From contig JACPZR010000280.1 in the NCBI GenBank assembly GCA_016195395.1, positions 1 through 5,131 on the forward strand: a DNA stretch of 5,131 bases, written 5' to 3'. Under the pieces are notes generated by a model. The model searched no databases, was not told the origin of the DNA, and worked only from the letters and a program-made list of their open reading frames with translations. Within the stretch, counting starts at the first letter, position 1. Each line of letters starts with the position of its first letter. The position numbers and the translations under genes are program-made. Below, one piece after another: positions 1 to 5,131 of this stretch. This stretch comes from Spirochaetia bacterium (GTDB lineage: Bacteria; Spirochaetota; Leptospirae; Leptospirales; Leptonemataceae).

Positions 1-1563
1 CGCGATGGACAGGGCATCCGCTTCACAAAAACGTTATACAACGACCGATTTATGACGGACCACAACATCAAGAAGACCGATGTGGAACGCCTACATACTT
101 TGTCAGCCGCCGCATTCCAGAAGTCGTTTGCGGGGGCCGTCGTGGTCCAGAACATGTCCCCAGGATTCTCTATGCCCCTGCTTGGTATGAGCATGCCGTC
201 CGCTTCCGGGAGAAATATCATCGTGCTCTACATTGATCCCGCGCAGTTTCTCAAGACCTTCAAGGCCTCCGGTATCACGCTGACTTTCCTTGTGGGAGAC
301 ACGGGTGACGTCATTGCTCACCCCGAACAGGAAATGGTCATGTCCCGAACCAACCTCGCGGACTCCGAAATCGTCAAGCAGATGCTCGAAAGCCGGTCAA
401 ACAACCAACAGGTGTCGTTCAAAGACAAGGCCGGGAAACGCTTCATCGGAAACTTTAAAAAGCTCAACTTTGCGGGGCTGGGCGTTATTTCAACCGTTCC
501 GGAAGACGAGGCGTTTCAGGCGGTGTATCGCATTCGTTACCGAAACTTTCTGATCATGGTGATCGTGGTCGTGATCGCCATTTTCATTGTGTACTTCTTT
601 TCCAAAACCATCACTGTGCCGATCCGCCGCTTGGTGGGCGCCACAAAACAGGTGGAAGAGGGTAACTACAACGTGTCGCTTCGCGCGGCGGCGGGAGATG
701 AAATCGGCCTTTTGACAAACTCGTTCGTAAATATGGCCCTGGGTTTGGAAGAACGTCAGAAGATGAAGGATGCCCTGGGAAAATTCACAAACCCCAAGAT
801 TGCCGAAATGGTTTTGTCCGGCCAGCTGAAGCTCGGCGGAGACAGGAAGAACGCAGCGGTATTCTTCTCTGACCTGCGCGGGTTCACGGCAATGTCGGAG
901 GCCATGGAGCCGGAAGAGGTGGTGGAATTTCTGAACGAATATTTCACCGGAATGGTGGCGTGCGTGGACCGCACCAACGGCGTCGTGGACAAGTTCATTG
1001 GTGACGCCATCATGGCGCACTGGGGCGCTCTCTTCTCAGAAGGGAACGACACAGAAAACGCTGTGAACGCCGCCCTCCAAATGCGCCAGAACCTGATCGA
1101 CTTCAATTCGCGCGGCCTCATGAAGAGCGTGAAGAAGAAGCCTCATGCGCAGTTTGGCTGCGGGATCAACACGGGGCCCGTCATTTCGGGGCAGATTGGT
1201 TCCGAATCACGTCTGGACTATACGGTAATCGGGGACACAGTGAATCTTGCGAGCCGGATTGAAGCGTTGAACAAGCCTTTTGGAACCGACGTGCTGATAT
1301 CGCAGGACTCCTACAACGTGGTGAAAGACACGTTTGACGTCATCGAAATGCCCGCTATCAAAGTGAAAGGAAAGTCGGAAGCGCAGGTCATTTACTGCGT
1401 GATGGGACGAAAAGACGACCCGTCCCGCCCCAAAACCCTGGATGAGCTGCGGGCGCGCATCGGTGTCTCATTCTCCGGAGCCAAACCCACGGCGGAAGCC
1501 TTGGACGGCGAAGGCGAAGTCAAATACGAAATCATCGGAGAGAAGGACAAAGGCGGCAAATGA
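1..1563 (+). CDS. Membrane-bound class III adenylate cyclase with Cache sensor and HAMP domain (5' partial)
   Basis: Predicted to convert ATP to cAMP in the cytoplasm in response to an extracytoplasmic signal. The frame is open to base 1. The ATG at 52 has no Shine-Dalgarno sequence and sits inside sensor-domain sequence, so it is probably an internal Met and the true start, with a first membrane helix, lies upstream. Order of parts: extracytoplasmic Cache-like sensor (to about 540, with a G-D-x-G-x-x-x-A-H-P segment at 295-324); transmembrane helix (about 544-600); HAMP domain (about 604-755, with its Pro at 619 and GDEIG at 694-708); linker (about 756-840); cyclase domain (about 841-1400). 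Catalytic residues are intact: metal-binding Asp at 871 (FSDLRGF) and 1003 (KFIGD), base-selecting Lys at 991 and Thr at 1222, and the transition-state Asn at 1243 and Arg at 1255. The Lys/Thr pair fits class IIIb adenylate rather than guanylate cyclases. A hydrophilic tail of about 50 residues follows. The stop overlaps the next start. Class is confident; the ligand is unknown. Confidence 0.93.
   Translation, partial: RDGQGIRFTKTLYNDRFMTDHNIKKTDVERLHTLSAAAFQKSFAGAVVVQNMSPGFSMPLLGMSMPSASGRNIIVLYIDPAQFLKTFKASGITLTFLVGDTGDVIAHPEQEMVMSRTNLADSEIVKQMLESRSNNQQVSFKDKAGKRFIGNFKKLNFAGLGVISTVPEDEAFQAVYRIRYRNFLIMVIVVVIAIFIVYFFSKTITVPIRRLVGATKQVEEGNYNVSLRAAAGDEIGLLTNSFVNMALGLEERQKMKDALGKFTNPKIAEMVLSGQLKLGGDRKNAAVFFSDLRGFTAMSEAMEPEEVVEFLNEYFTGMVACVDRTNGVVDKFIGDAIMAHWGALFSEGNDTENAVNAALQMRQNLIDFNSRGLMKSVKKKPHAQFGCGINTGPVISGQIGSESRLDYTVIGDTVNLASRIEALNKPFGTDVLISQDSYNVVKDTFDVIEMPAIKVKGKSEAQVIYCVMGRKDDPSRPKTLDELRARIGVSFSGAKPTAEALDGEGEVKYEIIGEKDKGGK
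841..1400 (+). other. Class III nucleotidyl cyclase catalytic domain
   Basis: This is the catalytic part of the first gene. It opens with the usual G-G-D-R-K-N-A-A-V-F-F-S-D pattern and closes near the V-K-G-K strand at about 1363-1374. Both metal Asp residues, the Lys, Thr, Asn and Arg are present in one polypeptide, so it should act as a homodimer with two complete active sites. In the family, Thr in place of Asp at the second base-selecting position marks class IIIb, which includes bicarbonate-stimulated enzymes such as cyanobacterial CyaC and mammalian soluble cyclase. Bicarbonate response here is inference only. Confidence 0.88.
1549..1563 (+). promoter_or_regulatory. Ribosome binding site and ATGA stop/start overlap
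   Basis: The last base of the cyclase Lys codon plus its TGA stop form ATGA at 1560-1563, so the FecR-domain gene starts inside the cyclase stop. A weak AAGG Shine-Dalgarno-like element at 1550-1553 lies 6 bases before the ATG, and a second AGAAGG at 1541-1546 lies further upstream. The arrangement suggests translational coupling, with the downstream protein made in step with the cyclase. Confidence 0.7.
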
Positions 1564-3650
1564 CACGATCGCCGCGCGCATTCTTCCGTGAGTACTCGGA
1601 TGACGTCATTTTCGTGATCGTCAGCCTGATTGTGCTCTTTGGCGCCTCCTTTCTCCTCTACCGGGACATCAAACAGCGCGGCACGGGTTCCGGCGAGCTC
1701 GTGGGCAAGATAACGTTCAAAAACCACGTGGCTCAGCGCAAGTTTGACAGGCAGGTGGTGTGGGAAGAAGTGGAAACCAGCTCTGACCTCTACAACGGCG
1801 ACTGGATCCGGACCGCGGACCTGTCAGAAGCTGAACTGGAACTGAAAGACGGCACAAAGATCACGCTGGACCAGAACAGCATGATTCTTTTGAACATTAC
1901 GGATAAAGCCTCAAAGATCAACTTCATTCAGGGTGCCGTAGCAGCCAAAGGCGCGAGCAAGGGCCTTGAAATTTCCGCACAGGACAAAGTGATCAACGTG
2001 GGAGACGGTGACGTTCAATTGTCCGGTACCGGAGACAAGGAACTGGCTCTTGTAGTGAAAAAAGGGGAAGCAAGCGTCTCTTCCGGGGGCGGCAAAGAAG
2101 AGCGGATCAACCAGAACGAAAAGGCCACTGTAGGAAAGAACATATCAGTCAAGAAAGTAACATTGCGCCAGACCTATCCGGGAGACGGAGCCCGCGTGTT
2201 TACGCCGGGCGCAAAAGACCCTGTGGCATTTTCGTGGGAAAGGGCGGGACAAGTAACACTGGAAGTGTCGCCTGACCGGTCGTTTGGGGGAGCCACACTG
2301 CGGGCCGCCTCGAACGGCGACTCGCAGGCCCTGGCGCTCGGCGAAGGAATCTACTATTGGCGCATCACCCAGGGAACGGACACGAGCGACGTGCGCCGCC
2401 TGTCCATTATCCGCAAAAAGCCGCTGTCTCTCTACTCCCCCTCGCCGGGGGCAACGTTTGAATACGCGACATCTGATCCGTTCATCAACTTTTCATTTCA
2501 GAAAGATGAGTTCGCAGATGACTACAATCTGGAGGTGTTCCGTGACAGCGGCCTGACAGACAGGGTATTCAACACATCCACAAGGACGGCCAACATCTCA
2601 ACACACCTCCCGGCGGGACGTTACTTCTGGCGGGTGTCTTCTCAATCCGGTGTCCAAGGGGCGTCCAATACAAGCCTCGTAAGCGAATTCTCAGTCCTCA
2701 AGCGGGACAAGATTGCGCCGCCCGTGCTTCTCAGACCGGAATCGGGCCGCACGATTTCGGCGGTATTCCTGGAAAAGGAAGGCGTCGTATTCAGCTGGTC
2801 AGGCGCTCCCGAGATTAAACGTTATACAATCAGCGTGGCTCCCTCAAACAATATGGAAAGCGCTGTGATCGCGGAGTCGGCCCAACAGAATTTCTTCAAT
2901 ATACGAAAGACTCTTGCGGTGGGGTCATACATCTGGCGCGTTCAGGGGTTCGATGAATCCGGCCGGGCCACAGATTTTTCCGCTCCCGGCCGGTTCGTGG
3001 TGGCCGAGAACCAGGAGATCAAGCTGGAAGCCCCCGCTGAGGGCGCTGCCGTGGACTACCCCGGCGATGTGGTTCTCCGCTGGGACGGACCGGACTTGAT
3101 GCGCTATGAAGTTCAGGTCGCAGACAACGCTTCTTTCAATCCCCTTTTGGTGAAGGATGAAATTCAGAGCCGGTCGCACACGGTGAAGAACTTGAAACCC
3201 GGCAAGTACGTTTGGCGTGTGATGATCTTGGGCGACACAGGTCCCATTGCGCAGAGCCAGACACGGAGCCTCGTGGTAGCAGACAAGCTTTCGGATCCGG
3301 GATTGATTTTCCCCGCGAACAACGGCATCGTTGATATGGCCGGACGCGACGCGCTCCCCTTTGAGTGGAGCCCATCGCCGGCTGCGAGCGGTTACCTGAT
3401 CAAGGTCCACCAGATGGTGTATACCAAACCCAAGCTCATCGCCCAGGGAACGGTCAATACGCCCAACTTTGCCATCCGGGATTTGACCACGCTGGACGTA
3501 GGCCTCTTCTCGTATTCACTGCAGGCCTATCGGGACGTAGACGGCAAGCGACAGCTTGGCCGGGAGATCACCGTCTTTTTTACGATTGTCCTGGGAAAGA
3601 ATCCCGGAAAACCGGAAATCAAGTCGCCCAAGGTGCAATTTGCCGAATAA
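1560..3650 (+). CDS. FecR-domain membrane protein with five fibronectin III-like repeats
   Basis: A 696-residue protein of unknown specific role. Residues 1-14 are short and contain basic residues, residues 15-34 form one hydrophobic helix with no obvious cleavage site, and the rest is hydrophilic, so it is predicted to be anchored in the inner membrane with a large periplasmic part. Residues about 48-175 match the FecR domain pattern: N-G-D-W-I-R-T at 79-85, then a strand-rich region with L-K-D-G-T-K-I-T-L at 95-103, and V-K-K-G-E-A-S-V near 166-173. From about residue 220 to 678 there are five beta-sandwich repeats of roughly 70-80 residues. Each has an early F-x-W-type strand, and four of them carry a late Y-x-W-R-[VI] strand. 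Short Pro-rich linkers separate them. The protein ends in a further linker with no repeat after it. In classical FecR proteins the domain works with a sigma factor and a TonB receptor; neither is present here, so a scaffold or envelope-sensing role is inferred. It starts within the cyclase stop codon, so the two are very likely co-transcribed. Confidence 0.88.
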   Translation: MTRSPRAFFREYSDDVIFVIVSLIVLFGASFLLYRDIKQRGTGSGELVGKITFKNHVAQRKFDRQVVWEEVETSSDLYNGDWIRTADLSEAELELKDGTKITLDQNSMILLNITDKASKINFIQGAVAAKGASKGLEISAQDKVINVGDGDVQLSGTGDKELALVVKKGEASVSSGGGKEERINQNEKATVGKNISVKKVTLRQTYPGDGARVFTPGAKDPVAFSWERAGQVTLEVSPDRSFGGATLRAASNGDSQALALGEGIYYWRITQGTDTSDVRRLSIIRKKPLSLYSPSPGATFEYATSDPFINFSFQKDEFADDYNLEVFRDSGLTDRVFNTSTRTANISTHLPAGRYFWRVSSQSGVQGASNTSLVSEFSVLKRDKIAPPVLLRPESGRTISAVFLEKEGVVFSWSGAPEIKRYTISVAPSNNMESAVIAESAQQNFFNIRKTLAVGSYIWRVQGFDESGRATDFSAPGRFVVAENQEIKLEAPAEGAAVDYPGDVVLRWDGPDLMRYEVQVADNASFNPLLVKDEIQSRSHTVKNLKPGKYVWRVMILGDTGPIAQSQTRSLVVADKLSDPGLIFPANNGIVDMAGRDALPFEWSPSPAASGYLIKVHQMVYTKPKLIAQGTVNTPNFAIRDLTTLDVGLFSYSLQAYRDVDGKRQLGREITVFFTIVLGKNPGKPEIKSPKVQFAE
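1701..2084 (+). other. FecR-like domain
   Basis: This region follows the membrane helix of the second gene. It shows the alternating short beta-strand pattern of FecR domains: N-G-D-W-I-R-T, then a strand ending in E-L-E-L-K-D-G-T, then strands around I-T-L-D-Q-N-S and F-I-Q-G-A-V. The assignment rests on pattern recognition and not on a profile search, and the boundaries are approximate. Confidence 0.72.
2217..3593 (+). repeat. Five tandem fibronectin III-like protein repeats
   Basis: The repeats lie at about 2217-2424, 2475-2699, 2781-3002, 3066-3278 and 3351-3593. Each opens with an aromatic-rich strand: FSW at 2229, FSF at 2490, FSW at 2790, LRW at 3075 and FEW at 3360. Repeats 1-4 carry Y-x-W-R-[VI] at 2352, 2622, 2928 and 3207, giving a Trp-to-Trp period of 90-102 residues. 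Repeat 5 has F-S-Y-S-L at 3507 in that place. The repeats are diverged at DNA level, so this is an old protein-domain array and not a recent tandem duplication. Such modules usually bind protein or glycan or act as spacers. Confidence 0.8.
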
Positions 3651-3702
3651 GCCCCGCATATCCCGCGCACCTGAAAGGGTGAGCCTTCGTCCAATAGTCA
3701 GG
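3651..3702 (+). other. Short spacer between genes 2 and 3
   Basis: These 52 bases lie between the TAA of the FecR-domain gene and the preferred ATG of the third gene. I see no stem-loop followed by a T-run and no convincing promoter, which favours read-through transcription from gene 2 into gene 3. The frame of gene 3 stays open across the spacer and back into the end of gene 2, so the true start could lie further upstream. Confidence 0.5.
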
Positions 3703-3825
3703 ATGCCTGGGCCAAAGCAAAGAGTGACGCGGGCTCCGGGCGCGCCCGCCGTCTGGACGGTATCCGGGTGGCGCGATCTTGCCCTCTTCTGCCTCTGCGT
3801 GTTTCTTGCCGCTCCCCTCCATGCA
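3703..3825 (+). other. Predicted Sec signal peptide of gene 3
   Basis: The segment encodes an N-region of about 25 residues with several Arg/Lys, then a hydrophobic core L-A-L-F-C-L-C-V-F-L-A-A, then P-L-H-A followed by Glu. This fits signal peptidase I cleavage after Ala at 3823-3825. The two Cys residues sit within the hydrophobic core and not after it, so a lipoprotein signal is unlikely. The N-region is longer than usual. Confidence 0.65.
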
Positions 3826-5131
3826 GAGAAAAGCGCAGAGCCCTCTCCTGCCCCTGAAAAAAGAGATACGGAAACCCCCGCGCCGGCCAAAGAACAGGTA
3901 TTTCTGGAATGGACGGCGGTGGATAACGCGCGCGGGTACATCGTTGAAATTAAGAATGAAAAAGGAGACATCACTCGGCAGGAATCGGAAGGCACACGAG
4001 TCAACTTGAAGCTGGCCCCGGGACGTTATACACAGCGCGTGGGCGCTCTCAACATCTTCAAAAAGCCGGCCTCGTGGTCGGAATGGAAAGAGCTCCTGGT
4101 CATGAAGCCGGTGGCGCCCAAAGTGGCTCTGGTTGAAATGCCGGAATCGGAACAGGACCCGTCAGGAAAGACGCGGTCGGTACGGATTCAGGGAGAAAAC
4201 TTCTTCGAAGATACAAAGGTCTCGCTCCTTAGAAACGGAGAGGAGATTCCTGTTGAGAAACAACGGACCGGCGATTCCACGCTCGGGATGGTGCTGGTCC
4301 TTGACCGCGATAAACTGCAGCCGGGGAAGAATCAGATCAAGATCGAGAACCCGGGCGGAAAAGTCCAGATCGCTGAGATCGAAATGCCGGGAGGCACAAA
4401 GGATGGGTCCGCGGAAGACGAAGCCCCTGAATTCAAGGGACCGCCGCGTTATCTGGCTTTGCTGCCTGGCATCTACCAATGGCAGGACGGCCGGCGTCTT
4501 GAATCGTCGCTATGGTTGACAGCGTTCGTGGGATCTCTTGTGGGCTTTGCGTCGGAACATCAGGCAGCACAGCGATCAGCGCGGGACGCGCAAGGAAATG
4601 TGACCGGCTTCTATTTCAGCAACGCCGTTCTCTTTGCGCCGGCGCAGAACAAGTCGGACCTGTTGTCCGTGGGATTCTACAACGACATTGAATCGCAGAA
4701 ATCCAGGAATGCCTTCAGAATCCATGACAGGAATCGCAAATACTACGGCGCCACAGCAGCTTCCATCCTCCTATTCAACGTACATACAGCCCTGCCCTAC
4801 AAGGCGGAATATGTTCTTCCGGGACTCACAGAGTTCAAAACCGGACAGACCTGGCTGGGAAGCGCGATGATGACAACGACAGCGCTCCTCGCCGGCGGCC
4901 TCGTTGCGTCGTATGCGCGGGCTGAGCATCTGTCAACGAATGCCTCCAACGATCCAACCTACAAAGTCCTGAATGACACAGGGACTCTGTACGTTGTTCT
5001 AAACAACACATCGGTCTCACGGGAAACGTATTTGTACTGGTATGCAAAAGCCGCCGAACGCACCGCACAACGCTCCAGATATGATCAGTACCAACAGGCG
5101 CAGGCTGTCTCTGCAGTCTCCCTTGCAGGGC
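3703..5131 (+). CDS. Secreted/membrane protein with fibronectin-like and IPT/TIG-like domains and hydrophobic C-terminus (3' partial)
   Basis: An open frame of 476 codons that runs off the right edge; no named family is recognised with certainty. From the ATG at 3703 the N-terminus has a long basic, Pro-rich stretch, a hydrophobic core at residues 26-39 and a likely cleavage after Ala41 (P-L-H-A|E). A Pro/Glu-rich linker follows (residues 42-64). Next comes one fibronectin-like domain (about 65-140: LEW at 3904, G-Y-I-V-E-I at 3931, P-G-R-Y-T-Q-R-V at 4018) resembling the repeats of the preceding gene. An IPT/TIG-like beta domain covers about 139-229 (V-R-I-Q-G-E-N-F-F and L-Q-P-G-K-N-Q-I-K-I-E-N-P-G-G). 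The rest has hydrophobic segments at about 4498-4557, 4741-4800 and 4852-4920, and an L-L-P-G-I-Y-Q motif at 4462-4482 recalling DUF5683-type small membrane domains. The ATG has no Shine-Dalgarno; TTG at 3640 (AAGG 6 bases upstream) and GTG at 3679 or 3724 are alternatives. Reading frame is confident, function unknown. Confidence 0.82.
   Translation, partial: MPGPKQRVTRAPGAPAVWTVSGWRDLALFCLCVFLAAPLHAEKSAEPSPAPEKRDTETPAPAKEQVFLEWTAVDNARGYIVEIKNEKGDITRQESEGTRVNLKLAPGRYTQRVGALNIFKKPASWSEWKELLVMKPVAPKVALVEMPESEQDPSGKTRSVRIQGENFFEDTKVSLLRNGEEIPVEKQRTGDSTLGMVLVLDRDKLQPGKNQIKIENPGGKVQIAEIEMPGGTKDGSAEDEAPEFKGPPRYLALLPGIYQWQDGRRLESSLWLTAFVGSLVGFASEHQAAQRSARDAQGNVTGFYFSNAVLFAPAQNKSDLLSVGFYNDIESQKSRNAFRIHDRNRKYYGATAASILLFNVHTALPYKAEYVLPGLTEFKTGQTWLGSAMMTTTALLAGGLVASYARAEHLSTNASNDPTYKVLNDTGTLYVVLNNTSVSRETYLYWYAKAAERTAQRSRYDQYQQAQAVSAVSLAG
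3895..4116 (+). repeat. Sixth fibronectin-like module, in gene 3
   Basis: This single module in the third gene keeps the same landmarks as the array in the second gene: an E-W strand (3907-3912), a G-Y-x-V-E-I strand (3931-3948) and a P-G-R-Y-x-x-R-V strand (4018-4041). The Trp of Y-x-W-R-V is Gln here. It is followed by a Pro-containing linker (K-P-V-A-P-K-V, 4105-4125) of the type found between repeats in gene 2. Confidence 0.6.
4117..4389 (+). other. IPT/TIG-like beta domain in gene 3
   Basis: The pattern V-R-I-Q-G-E-N-F-F-E-D-T-K-V followed about 35 residues later by L-Q-P-G-K-N-Q-I-K-I-E-N-P-G-G matches the first and last strands of IPT/TIG immunoglobulin-like folds, which occur in cell-surface and envelope proteins. 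The call is by eye, and the boundaries are approximate. Confidence 0.55.

Noticed and set aside
490..1121. Minus-strand open frames opposite the cyclase
   Set aside because: They lie antisense to highly conserved catalytic sequence, have His/Arg-rich compositions typical of shadow frames, and resemble no family I know.
52..1563. Taking the ATG at 52 as the start of the cyclase gene
   Set aside because: The frame is open from base 1, there is no Shine-Dalgarno before 52, and a Cache-HAMP protein should have an N-terminal membrane helix before the sensor, which this start would omit.
3738..3747. Perfect palindrome GGGCGCGCCC as a possible operator or terminator stem
   Set aside because: It is short, has no loop or T-run, and lies within the GC-rich signal peptide coding region; it is probably a composition effect.
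3640..3780. Frameshift joining gene 2 to gene 3 into one long repeat protein
   Set aside because: The gene 3 frame encodes a signal peptide between the two module regions, and the overlap/spacer sequence encodes no fibronectin-like strand, so two separate proteins are more likely.
3516..4004. Minus-strand open frame of 162 codons across the gene 2/gene 3 junction
   Set aside because: It is antisense to the end of gene 2 and to the signal peptide and linker of gene 3, both supported by domain features; its composition is low in recognisable motifs.
31..4032. The ten-base word ACGTTATACA occurs three times (31-40, 2819-2828, 4023-4032)
   Set aside because: All copies lie inside coding sequence. 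Two encode Arg-Tyr-Thr within fibronectin-like modules and the first is in a different codon phase. Spacing is irregular and flanks differ, so a regulatory role is not supported.

Overview
The window holds three consecutive plus-strand genes that look like one operon from a Gram-negative-type bacterium of moderately high GC (about mid-50s percent by eye). The combination of a Cache-HAMP class III cyclase, a FecR-domain protein with fibronectin-like repeats, and a secreted protein with a multi-helix C-terminus containing an LPG...Q motif is most reminiscent of spirochaetes of the Leptospira/Leptonema group. This taxon guess is recall-based inference; a deltaproteobacterial-type lineage cannot be excluded.

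Layout: (1) positions 1-1563, a membrane-bound class III nucleotidyl cyclase whose N-terminus lies outside the window (the frame is open to base 1); (2) 1560-3650, a single-pass membrane protein with a FecR domain and five fibronectin-III-like repeats, overlapping the cyclase stop by ATGA; (3) a 52-base spacer with no recognisable signal; (4) 3703 to the window end, a protein with a signal peptide, a Pro/Glu-rich linker, one fibronectin-like domain, an IPT/TIG-like beta domain and a hydrophobic C-terminal region, cut off by the right edge. No RNA gene, mobile element, CRISPR array, clear promoter or terminator was seen, and the minus strand shows only shadow frames.

How they may work together (inference): the cyclase would sense something outside the inner membrane through its Cache domain and make cAMP in the cytoplasm, while the two downstream proteins put related beta-sandwich modules into the periplasm. 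Tight gene coupling and the domain shared by genes 2 and 3 suggest one envelope-associated sensing or scaffold module. No sigma factor, TonB-dependent receptor or cAMP-binding effector is visible here, so the FecR domain is not in its classical setting.
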